Part shown: positions 17,966 to 25,941 of the stretch, one piece after another
How the letters are laid out: each line of letters starts with the position of its first letter
How positions within the stretch are numbered: the first letter of the stretch is position 1
NCBI RefSeq assembly: GCF_000346615.1
Contig: NZ_ANNU01000016.1
Coordinates: 24,862 to 88,861 of the forward strand
DNA: 64,000 bases
Reading direction: 5' to 3'
From: Nafulsella turpanensis ZLM-10
GTDB taxonomy: Bacteria > Bacteroidota > Bacteroidia > Cytophagales > Cyclobacteriaceae
Translations under genes and position numbers: made by a program
The notes under the pieces: model-generated
The model's input: only the letters and a program-made list of their open reading frames with translations
Databases searched by the model: none
Told to the model about the DNA's origin: nothing

Positions 17966-19519
17966 ATGAAGATACTAAAGCAATTTTTATTACTGTTCAT
18001 GGGAGCCTCTCTTTTGGCTGGCTGTGCAGAGGATGAGTTTCTTGAGGTAACCAATCAAAATGAGTTGAACTCTGCCAACTACTATTCAAGGATCGAAAAC
18101 TTCGAAATGGCTTTGAATGGGGTTTATTCTGCAGTAAAAGGTTTAGATCTGTATGGCCAGAACTTTTATGTAGAAACCTTGCTGGCCCTTCCACACGAAT
18201 CAGACTACTGGAATGCCCAGAGCAGAAATGAAGTAAGTTCGGCCGATGGGAATGTTGCCATCGCCTGGCGAGGCTGGTACAGAGTAGTGGCCAGGGCAAA
18301 TGATATTATCGAGAATGCCCCCATCTTCATCGAAAAGTATGACCCTAACGAAGCTGAACTGGAGAAGCTGGAAAAAATTCTGGGGCAGGCTCACTTCTTT
18401 AGAGGTTTTGCCTATTTCCACCTGGTACGCCTTTGGGGAGAAGATACTTATGCAGGAGACCCTTCCAGGCTAGCGGTTCCGCTAATTCTTAAAGTTCCTT
18501 CTACCAGAGAAGATATGATGAAGCCCCGGGCAACAGTAGGGGAGGTGTATGAGCAGATTGTTAAAGATTTTGAAGCAGCTGAAGCCATGCTTCCCTATGA
18601 CTGGGGGGCGAGTGATATTGCCAGGGTAAATAAATGGTCAGCCAAGGGCTTTTTAGGAAAAGTGTATCTCTACATGGAGGAGTACCTTATGGCCAAAAAA
18701 TACTTTGAAGAGATTATTAACAGCGCAAACTTTTCTTTAGTACCTGCCGATAAGTATGATGACCTTTTCCAGGGAACCTATGAGTTTAGCGAGGAGTCAC
18801 TGTTCGAGCTCAACTATTCTGTAGACATGCAGCAGAACATATGGGAAAATGGCCTTGGTTCCGGTATCGCATTATCGCTTGCCCCTCCGGGCCGTGGCTG
18901 GAGTAATGTTACTCCCCATGGTGTAAATATCTTCCGCTTTGGCGATGACCCTCGTTTGGAAATAGCTACTTATGCTCCCGAAGATTCTGTTGCCACTGCA
19001 GATGGAACAATGGAGCCTGCCGGTGCAAGTGAATTTAATTATACCGGCCACAGCTTCAGAAAATATGTACCACAAGGTTATTCCGTGTACTCCACCAACC
19101 GAAATAGCGGCATCAACTTTATTATCATGCGCCTTGCCGATATATACCTGATGTATGCTGAAGTGATGGATGAGTTGGGGCAGGATGCAGTGGCCTTGGA
19201 ATACTTGAATAAGGTAAGGAGAAGGGCTTATGGATTTGACCCGGATGTGCCTCAGTCCGAGGTGGATCTACAGGGCCTTGCAGGATCAGAATTAACAGAT
19301 GCCATTCGGGAGGAGCGTTTCCTTGAGCTTTTTGCTGAAGGCCACCGTTGGTACGATATCGTGCGCTGGGGAATTGTAGAAGAAGAGGTATTAAAGTACA
19401 ATGATTACCGCGTTACCCAGGGCGAAATTCTTTTCCATGAGAAGGACTATTATTACCCAATTCCGCTTCAGGAAGTAGATAACAATGTAAATATAACTCC
19501 AAGTACGGGTTACGAATAA
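17966..19519 (+). CDS. SusD/RagB-family glycan-binding lipoprotein
   Basis: The 517-residue surface lipoprotein caps the SusC transporter and binds the oligosaccharide. The signal ends in LLAGCAEDEF, with the lipid cysteine near residue 20 and acidic residues after it, the pattern that exports lipoproteins to the cell surface in this phylum. The SusD helical repeats are present (GQAHFFRGFAYFHLVRLWG; ADIYLMYAEVMDELGQ; EERFLELFAEGHRWYDIVRWG) and the C-terminal YPIPLQEVDNN is typical. The length is normal. It lies between SusC and a GH71/99-like lipoprotein gene in one operon. Confidence 0.95.
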   Translation: MKILKQFLLLFMGASLLAGCAEDEFLEVTNQNELNSANYYSRIENFEMALNGVYSAVKGLDLYGQNFYVETLLALPHESDYWNAQSRNEVSSADGNVAIAWRGWYRVVARANDIIENAPIFIEKYDPNEAELEKLEKILGQAHFFRGFAYFHLVRLWGEDTYAGDPSRLAVPLILKVPSTREDMMKPRATVGEVYEQIVKDFEAAEAMLPYDWGASDIARVNKWSAKGFLGKVYLYMEEYLMAKKYFEEIINSANFSLVPADKYDDLFQGTYEFSEESLFELNYSVDMQQNIWENGLGSGIALSLAPPGRGWSNVTPHGVNIFRFGDDPRLEIATYAPEDSVATADGTMEPAGASEFNYTGHSFRKYVPQGYSVYSTNRNSGINFIIMRLADIYLMYAEVMDELGQDAVALEYLNKVRRRAYGFDPDVPQSEVDLQGLAGSELTDAIREERFLELFAEGHRWYDIVRWGIVEEEVLKYNDYRVTQGEILFHEKDYYYPIPLQEVDNNVNITPSTGYE

Positions 19520-19570
19520 AAAAGCCTTCAGCAGGTTAGAGTCATTATTGAAATAGAAGAAAGGAAAAGC

Positions 19571-20788
19571 ATGAAGGTGAATTTTAGTTTGTTGCTGGTA
19601 TTAGCAGCAGGGGTATTTTTTGGCTGTGAATCGGCGAATGAAGAGCTGGAAGAAGGTATAACAGGCCCTCAGCCTGTTGCCAAGACCAACGATATGCAGG
19701 TGTATATGCATTATATGCCCTGGTACCAGGGAAAAGAGACTTCCGGCTACTGGGGAAGCCACTGGCGAATGGCAAACAAGAATCCTGATAATGTTGATGA
19801 AAACGGGAAAAGGGAAATTGCCTCACACTATTACCCACTCATTGGCCCGTATGATTCCCGCGATCCCGCAGTAATCGAATATCATTTGCTGCTGATGAAG
19901 TATGCCGGTATTGATGGAGTCCTTATTGACTGGTACGGAACCCATAATGTACATGACTATAACCCAAACCTGCGGAGCTCCAATGCCCTGATTGAGAATT
20001 TAGATGAGGTCGGTTTGGAGTTTGCCATTGTATATGAAGAATATACGGCAGAAAGTGTGGCCGCTGAAACCAGCAAAACCGCTATAGAGGCAGCAAAGGA
20101 AGATCTGGCTTATATGCAGGCTAATTACTTCAACAAAGAGGAGTACATCTGGATTGATGAACACCCTCTGTTGATGACCTTTGGCCCCCGCTATTTTAAG
20201 CAGGAAAGCCAGTGGAATCAAATTCTTGAAGGAATCAGTCCGGATCCCTTATTCCTGCCGCTGTGGTTCCACTCTCACAGGGTGGGTGCAAATGGCGATG
20301 GAGAGTTTGCGTGGGTGGATTTTAATTCTTCTTTAAGTGATCTGGAAGGATTTTACAGCCAAAAGGAAGAACATGAGCTAATCATCGGCTCAGCTTTTCC
20401 TCGTTTCCATGACTTCTATAAGGAAGGTGGCTGGGGAGAGAGCTACGGCAGAGTATACTCCAACGAAGGAGAAACGCTCCGGAAAACCCTAAGGAAGGCC
20501 CAGGAGCATGATTTGGACTATATACAGCTGGTTACCTGGAATGATTTCGGGGAAGGAACTGTAATTGAACCTACCCTGGAAGATGAATACTTATTCCTGG
20601 AGATCATTCAGGAGTTTACCGGAGTTCCCTATGGAAGAGCCGAACTGGAATTAATCTATCAGTATTTTCTTAAGAAAAAGGCCCTCCAGGGAAATGAAGA
20701 GGCAGAGGAAAAACTGGAGCAGGTCTTTCAATACCTGGTGACACTTAAGGTGGAGCAGGCAAAAGAGCTGTTGAGCCAGTTGCCGTAA
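19571..20788 (+). CDS. GH71/GH99-like glycoside hydrolase, predicted surface lipoprotein
   Basis: The 405-residue protein begins with a lipoprotein-type signal ending FFGC (Cys19), followed by acidic ESANEELEE, which suggests surface export. The body starts QVYMHYMPWYQG and shows a (beta/alpha)8-like sequence with IDGVLIDWYG. The conserved motif WNDFGEGT places Asp325 and Glu328 three apart. GH99 endo-alpha-mannosidases use a pair of glutamates with the same spacing, while GH71 alpha-1,3-glucanases have WNDYGE-type motifs, so the sequence lies between these related families. It should cut a polysaccharide outside the cell into pieces for SusCD. Given GH97 nearby, an alpha-glucan is more likely than alpha-mannan, but this is inference. 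The C-terminal 60 residues are helical and unassigned. Confidence 0.82.
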   Translation: MKVNFSLLLVLAAGVFFGCESANEELEEGITGPQPVAKTNDMQVYMHYMPWYQGKETSGYWGSHWRMANKNPDNVDENGKREIASHYYPLIGPYDSRDPAVIEYHLLLMKYAGIDGVLIDWYGTHNVHDYNPNLRSSNALIENLDEVGLEFAIVYEEYTAESVAAETSKTAIEAAKEDLAYMQANYFNKEEYIWIDEHPLLMTFGPRYFKQESQWNQILEGISPDPLFLPLWFHSHRVGANGDGEFAWVDFNSSLSDLEGFYSQKEEHELIIGSAFPRFHDFYKEGGWGESYGRVYSNEGETLRKTLRKAQEHDLDYIQLVTWNDFGEGTVIEPTLEDEYLFLEIIQEFTGVPYGRAELELIYQYFLKKKALQGNEEAEEKLEQVFQYLVTLKVEQAKELLSQLP

Positions 20789-20847
20789 TCCATTTTTATT
20801 GAAGTTGATAAATCAAATTAGTTTATTTAAATAAATCAAAAACCTTT

Positions 20848-22095
20848 ATGAAAAAATTACTTTTCCCGCAGCTTATGCTCATGCTTGTGGCATCGGTGTT
20901 TTTTGTTTCCTGTAGTGATGAATCAGAAGATCCGGCACCGGAAGTGCTTACTCCTAAAATGGATGGAGTCTATGTTTTTGGATCCAACACAATAGCAGAC
21001 GATGCACTGGACCCGGATGCAAGAATGTCGCTTGCAGTTCTTGATCCCACTCAGGGAGCCATGGTCGAAAGTATGGAAGGCATATACGGCAAGTTTATGT
21101 ATATCGGGGCCAATAGCACTATACAGTTTGCAGAAGTTGAAGATGAGGTAGGAACAACCTTTGGTGCCGCAGACGGAGGTTCCGTTGGTATTGGAGCAGA
21201 GGTAGGAAATTACCCAATCAATGATGAGGTTATTTACGGTACCCTTGAGACTGAGGCGGCTCCTATTGAAGTGAGCGAGGAAGGTCTCTACTACGCGTAC
21301 ATCGATACCAACACCGACCAGTTCGTTCTGATGAGGGTGGAGCCAAACATCATTGGCGATGCTACTGAAGGACAATGGGCTACAGGAACGCCGCTGCCAC
21401 AGGTATTCCTTTCTAAAGATTCCGCTGTTTATGAAGCTTCTATTCCTTTAACAGGAGCCTCAGGTTACCGGTACCGCTTTAACGATGGATGGGCTGTTTA
21501 TCAGGATCCAAACATTGTAACCCTATCCAGCTTAGGCGTTGAAAGTTATGGAGAAGCCTGGGATTCCGGAGTAAGTGATATCGGTTTCTACACTGAAAAT
21601 ATCCCTCATCATGAAGATGGTATCTATACCGTTCGCTTAACTTACAATGCCGCAACTGGCGAATGGGATGAGGACAAAGTTAAAACCGGCAACCTTGAAG
21701 TGGATTATAGTGCAATTGAAATGGGCCTTTTCGGAAACGCTTATGTAACCGCTCCGGAAGATACCGCCAACTGGGAAGCTGGTGTAGATGGTTATGAGCT
21801 GCATACCCCTGTAGTCGATGGCAATACTTTCACCTGGTCATGGGATGCTGTAGACCTGATCCAGGACAGAGAGTTTATTTTCCTTGAAAATGGAGAATGG
21901 GGCGGTCTTCAAATCGACTATACCGGTGCAACTGTTCAGGGAGCAGCTATAGAAAATGGACAAATTGTTGATGCCACCACTGTTGGCGGAGAGTACCATA
22001 ACTTCTTTGTAGCGGAAGGAGGGCCTTATAATATTACTTTGGTGATTGATGGGGAAACCGACGCGCGAACAATAAATATTGTACCCGCCAATTAA
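20848..22095 (+). CDS. SusE/SusF-like glycan-binding lipoprotein
   Basis: The 415-residue lipoprotein has the signal VFFVSCSDESED, where the acidic run after Cys22 marks surface export. The rest is beta-rich with repeated aromatic segments (YVFGSNTIADD, MYIGANSTIQF, YRYRFNDGWAVYQDPN, GLFGNAYVTAPEDTANWEAG). This is the layout of SusE/SusF proteins, which hold starch-like glycans at the cell surface through tandem carbohydrate-binding modules. The second and third modules resemble each other (each a VFL/GLFGNAY strand followed by a Trp loop). It is the fourth gene of the operon, 59 bases after the GH71/99-like gene, and is followed by a terminator at 22164-22206. It has no catalytic motif. Confidence 0.8.
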   Translation: MKKLLFPQLMLMLVASVFFVSCSDESEDPAPEVLTPKMDGVYVFGSNTIADDALDPDARMSLAVLDPTQGAMVESMEGIYGKFMYIGANSTIQFAEVEDEVGTTFGAADGGSVGIGAEVGNYPINDEVIYGTLETEAAPIEVSEEGLYYAYIDTNTDQFVLMRVEPNIIGDATEGQWATGTPLPQVFLSKDSAVYEASIPLTGASGYRYRFNDGWAVYQDPNIVTLSSLGVESYGEAWDSGVSDIGFYTENIPHHEDGIYTVRLTYNAATGEWDEDKVKTGNLEVDYSAIEMGLFGNAYVTAPEDTANWEAGVDGYELHTPVVDGNTFTWSWDAVDLIQDREFIFLENGEWGGLQIDYTGATVQGAAIENGQIVDATTVGGEYHNFFVAEGGPYNITLVIDGETDARTINIVPAN

Positions 22096-22163
22096 GCAGG
22101 CTCTAAACAGTTAAAACGGGTAATCAGCTATTACTTAAGCCGGTTATCATTTAACCAATAAGC

Positions 22164-22206
22164 AAAAGGTATTCTCTACTTCAGTTTGTTGTGGAGGATA
22201 CCTTTT
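22164..22206 (+). terminator. Hairpin terminator ending the susC operon
   Basis: AAAAGGTAT (22164-22172) pairs with ATACCTTTT (22198-22206), and the stem extends by CTC/GAG after one mismatch. The T-rich sequence TTTTAATTACCTTTTT follows. It separates the first four genes from the GH97 gene. Confidence 0.7.
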
Positions 22207-22273
22207 AATTACCTTTTTACATTCCAGAAAAGACCCTGGATACCTTTAGCTTCAGCAGACTAAAAAAAGATTT

Positions 22274-22360
22274 TTGCTTCACAGCAAGCTAGTTATGGCA
22301 CCTTTTGCCAAAGGGTAACAGTTGTGCCGCGACCGCAAGGCTTCTGACGCAGCCTGTTTC
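22274..22360 (+). other. Possible structured leader upstream of the GH97 gene
   Basis: Several small helices lie close together. TTGCT/AGCAA has a TCAC loop (22274-22287). CCTTT/AAAGG has a TGCC loop (22301-22314) and is enclosed by GCAC (22298-22301, sharing one base) and GTGC (22324-22327). GGCT/AGCC (about 22339-22354) has an 8-base loop. No known riboswitch consensus was matched. It may be an untranslated regulatory leader or chance pairing. Confidence 0.25.
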
Positions 22361-22400
22361 CTGCTGGACTTCACTTTGAACTATTTAACCAAATTAAATA

Positions 22401-24512
22401 ATGAGATTAAACTACCTGTGGAAAGCGCTTCTACTATTGATGGGCTTTGGAGGCTTGAGTGCCTGTGGGGATAAAAGTCTCCCTTCCGGAAGCATGGATG
22501 GTGCAGTATCGCCCTTCCGGCTGTCATCGCCTTCCGGAGATGTCGCCGTAAATTTTTTCCTGACACCCGAGGAGGAAGCGGCTTACCAGGTCTTATTCGA
22601 AGATAAAGTCGTTATTGACACTTCCCTCCTCGGCTTTGAGTTTAAGGATCAGCCAGACTTTGGAAAGAATCTGCAGATTAATTCTGTTTCGGTTGATTCA
22701 GTGAATGAAAGCTGGAAAATGCCATGGGGCGAGCAGGATTCAGTAATAAACCATTTTAAGGGGTTTACGGTAAGCCTGCAGGAGCAGGAAGAACCTGCCC
22801 GTAAAGCAGATGTTACCTTCAGGATTTATGATGATGGAGTAGGCTTTCGCTACTTCTTTCCTGAGCAGGAAAATATGGAGGAAGTGGTGATCCTCGAAGA
22901 AAACACCCAGTTTAACTTAACTGCCGACCATCAGTCATGGTGGATTCCTGGCGACTGGGATAGCTATGAGCATCTTTACAATCAAACACCGGTTTCAAAG
23001 ATAAATGCACTTGCTTTAGGCGATCCGGGTTTGAATGAGAGTAATATTATGGAAAATGCCGTCCATACCCCTTTTACCATGAAAAGTGAAGACGGTGTGT
23101 ATCTGAGCATTCATGAAGCAGACCTGACGGATTATGCAAGTATGACCTTGCTGGCCGATACCAGTAATCTGTCACTGCAAAGTGCCCTGGTAAATTCCGA
23201 GCGGCTGGGTTATGCCGTTAAGCGTGAACTTCCTTTCTATACGCCCTGGCGTACCATCCAGCTAGCTGATAATCCGGGAGGGCTGGTTGAATCTAAGCTT
23301 ATCCTGAATTTGAATGAGCCCAATAAACTAGGCGATGTCTCCTGGGTGGAGCCCATGAAATACAACGGCATCTGGTGGGAAATGCACTTAGACAAGTCTA
23401 CCTGGGATATGAAAAGTGGCAGACATGGAGCTACCACCGAAAACGCCAAACGCTATATTGATTTTGCCGCTGAGAATAACTTAGGCGGTGTTTTAGTAGA
23501 AGGATGGAATACAGGCTGGGAACGATGGATTGGCTTTCCGGACAGGGAAGGAGTATTTGATTTTGTGACACCTTATCCCGATTATGATTTGGAAGAGGTT
23601 GCAGACTATGCAAAAGAGAAAGGGGTAGAGCTTATTATGCACCACGAAACTTCCGCGGCTCCTCGCACATATGAGCAGCAGATGGAGGCTGCTTATCAGC
23701 TCATGCAAAAGCACGACATCAATGCTGCAAAGCTGGGCTATGTAGGAAAAATCATTCCCGACGGCGAGCATCACCACGGCCAATGGATGGTAAACCATTA
23801 CAGAAAGGCGCTGGAAACAGCGGCTAAATATAACGTTGCCATAAATATCCATGAGCCCATCAAGCCCACAGGCCTTCGCAGAACTTATCCAAACCTGCTG
23901 ACCGGTGAAGGGGTAAGAGGCCAGGAGTTTAATGCCTGGGCAGCAGATGGGGGTAATCCGCCTGAACATTTAACTATCCTGCCTTTTACCCGAATGCTGG
24001 CAGGACCTATTGACTATACACCTGGAATCTTTAATATCAAGCTGGACCCTTACAGGCCGAACAATCAGGTAAATACTACCCTTGCACAACAGCTGGCTGC
24101 TTATGTTGTGATTTATAGCCCCGTGCAAATGGCGGCCGATTTACCGGAACATTATGAGGGGCATCCAGCCTTCCAGTTTATAAGAGATGTGGCAGTAGAT
24201 TGGGACGAGAGCAAAGTTCTGGAAGGAGAAATTGGAGATTTTGTAACAATCGCCCGTAGGGAAAAAGGAACTGAAAACTGGTTTGTCGGAAGTGTTACAG
24301 ACGAAAACCCACGGGAAATAACCATAGATTTTAGCTTCCTTGATGAGGGAAAGGCCTATAAGGCAATTGTCTATAAAGACGGAAAAGATGCCCATTGGGA
24401 TAAAAATCCTACCGCTTATGAAATTGAAGCGCTGGAGGTAACCAATGATACCCGATTAGACCTTCAGCTTGCTCCGGGGGGTGGTGCGGCAATTAGCGTT
24501 GAGCCGAAGTAA
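22401..24512 (+). CDS. GH97 alpha-glucosidase (SusB-like, inverting type)
   Basis: The 703-residue enzyme removes alpha-linked glucose from oligosaccharides. The signal ends LSAC (Cys22), a good lipobox, but lacks an acidic run after it, so a periplasm-facing lipoprotein is likely. The N-terminal beta-sandwich of GH97 is followed by the TIM barrel beginning YNGIWWEMHL. The glutamates fit SusB of Bacteroides thetaiotaomicron by spacing: Glu416 (HHETSAAPR), Glu485 (HEPIKPTG) and Glu509 (GVRGQEFNAW) are 69 and 24 residues apart, the same as SusB Glu439, Glu508 and Glu532. This places it with the inverting alpha-glucosidases and not with the retaining alpha-galactosidases, which use an Asp nucleophile. 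It has its own terminator at 24621-24672. Confidence 0.92.
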   Translation: MRLNYLWKALLLLMGFGGLSACGDKSLPSGSMDGAVSPFRLSSPSGDVAVNFFLTPEEEAAYQVLFEDKVVIDTSLLGFEFKDQPDFGKNLQINSVSVDSVNESWKMPWGEQDSVINHFKGFTVSLQEQEEPARKADVTFRIYDDGVGFRYFFPEQENMEEVVILEENTQFNLTADHQSWWIPGDWDSYEHLYNQTPVSKINALALGDPGLNESNIMENAVHTPFTMKSEDGVYLSIHEADLTDYASMTLLADTSNLSLQSALVNSERLGYAVKRELPFYTPWRTIQLADNPGGLVESKLILNLNEPNKLGDVSWVEPMKYNGIWWEMHLDKSTWDMKSGRHGATTENAKRYIDFAAENNLGGVLVEGWNTGWERWIGFPDREGVFDFVTPYPDYDLEEVADYAKEKGVELIMHHETSAAPRTYEQQMEAAYQLMQKHDINAAKLGYVGKIIPDGEHHHGQWMVNHYRKALETAAKYNVAINIHEPIKPTGLRRTYPNLLTGEGVRGQEFNAWAADGGNPPEHLTILPFTRMLAGPIDYTPGIFNIKLDPYRPNNQVNTTLAQQLAAYVVIYSPVQMAADLPEHYEGHPAFQFIRDVAVDWDESKVLEGEIGDFVTIARREKGTENWFVGSVTDENPREITIDFSFLDEGKAYKAIVYKDGKDAHWDKNPTAYEIEALEVTNDTRLDLQLAPGGGAAISVEPK

Positions 24513-24620
24513 TGCTGCCTCTTGGCAGGTGCCGCTAAGGATAAAACAATTAGGGAAGACAGGTATTTTCTTATGCTTGGCATTCATTTTTGGGCTGGCT
24601 GATCAACCCTATTGAGTTTG

Positions 24621-24672
24621 AAAGCATCTGTTTTAACTTCTCCTGAAAGGAAAGGGAAAACAGATGCTTTTT
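24621..24672 (+). terminator. Rho-independent terminator after the GH97 gene
   Basis: AAAGCATCTGTTTT (24621-24634) pairs perfectly with AAAACAGATGCTTT (24657-24670), with T to 24672. It lies about 27 bases before the next start codon, so it may act as an attenuator for the following gene as well. Confidence 0.85.
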
Positions 24673-24698
24673 AATTTGAGAAAATAAATTCTACTAAG

Positions 24699-25874
24699 AT
24701 GAGAGGAGGATTTTTAGTACTGCTTAGCCTGCTGTGGATATCCGTCAGTACATATGGTCAGCAACCAGTAGAGAAGAATAATCACATGAGGGTGTATATG
24801 CATTATATGCCCTGGTTCGAAACCCCTGAAACGATTGGCCGTTGGGGCTGGCATTGGACCATGAACACCCGGAACCCGGATAAGGTGGATGAAAGCGGGA
24901 AGCGTGAAATAGCCTCCCATTATTATCCCTTAATTGGCACGTATGCCAGCAGAGATAAAGACGTGATCGAATATCACCTCTTGCTGATGAAGCTCTCCGG
25001 AATAGATGGTGTGCTCATTAACTGGTATGGGGTACAGGGCGGGAATACAGATGTAGAGGACTTGCTGAAAAGTTCAAATGCAATTATCTCTCAGGTGAAT
25101 GATTTCGGGCTGGAGTTTGGTGTGGTGATGGAAGATCGCTTCAGTCGTTCCATAGAAGATGCGAAGGCGAATATGGCTTATCTGAAAGAAAACTACTTTG
25201 GTCATCCTGCCTACATCCGGTATGGTGCAGAAGAGGATCCTTTGGTTGCTGTTTTTGGCCCTATTACCTTTGAGGAGCCTCGCCAATGGGCCGCTATCAT
25301 GGAGGAAGCAGGAGAAGATGTTGAGTTTTTAACTCTTTGGCATGAAACGGAAGATGCAGGTTCTCATGCAGATGGAGCCTATTCCTGGATATTTGAAGAC
25401 GAGGAAAGTCATCTTGAGCACCTGGAAAAGTTTTATGCCCAAAATGCCCCGGAACTTGAAACTGTAATGGGAAGTGCTTATCCTGGCTTTCATGATTTTT
25501 ACAGGGAGGGAGGGGCAGGAAATGGCTACTTTTACATTCCCCATAAGAAGGGTGCCACTTTAAAAAAAACTTTATCTGTAATAAAAGAGCACCAGGAGCA
25601 TATCGATATGGTTCAACTAGCTACCTGGAATGACTTTGGCGAAGGAACTGTTTTTGAGCCTACCATAGAGACAGGATTTTCTTATCTTCAAAAGATTCAG
25701 GAATACACAGGTGTAAAGTACAAAGAGCAGGAGCTGGCCCTGGTGTATAAATTATTCAAGCTCAGAAAGGAATACAGTGGAGATCCTGCAATACAGGAAA
25801 GGTTAGATGTTGCCTCAGTACATCTATCCAACTTAGAAATTGAAAAGGCTGCCGGCATTATAAATAACTATTGA
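24699..25874 (+). CDS. Second GH71/GH99-like glycoside hydrolase, predicted periplasmic
   Basis: The 391-residue paralogue of the gene at 19571 shares RVYMHYMPW, KREIASHYYPLIG, VIEYHLLLMK and the active-site motif WNDFGEGT (Asp312 and Glu315). Here the signal peptide is a plain one (cleavage near STYGQ-QPVEK) with no lipobox, so it should be secreted to the periplasm. The two copies therefore seem to work on opposite sides of the outer membrane: the lipoprotein on long chains outside and this one on imported fragments. The order of acidic residues matches the paralogue, and no inactivating change is seen. It begins 27 bases after a strong terminator, so its transcription may depend on readthrough or on its own weak promoter. 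Confidence 0.82.
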   Translation: MRGGFLVLLSLLWISVSTYGQQPVEKNNHMRVYMHYMPWFETPETIGRWGWHWTMNTRNPDKVDESGKREIASHYYPLIGTYASRDKDVIEYHLLLMKLSGIDGVLINWYGVQGGNTDVEDLLKSSNAIISQVNDFGLEFGVVMEDRFSRSIEDAKANMAYLKENYFGHPAYIRYGAEEDPLVAVFGPITFEEPRQWAAIMEEAGEDVEFLTLWHETEDAGSHADGAYSWIFEDEESHLEHLEKFYAQNAPELETVMGSAYPGFHDFYREGGAGNGYFYIPHKKGATLKKTLSVIKEHQEHIDMVQLATWNDFGEGTVFEPTIETGFSYLQKIQEYTGVKYKEQELALVYKLFKLRKEYSGDPAIQERLDVASVHLSNLEIEKAAGIINNY

Positions 25875-25941
25875 GCTGAGGGGGCATGAAAACCACAGGG
25901 CAAGCTTATGGAGTGCCTCAAAGTTGCGGAAAACGCTTAAT

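Noticed and set aside
22298..22354. Cobalamin or c-di-GMP riboswitch upstream of the GH97 gene
   Set aside because: The conserved cores of those riboswitches (for example GGGACGCAAAG of the GEMM type) are not present. Only unassigned small helices remain.
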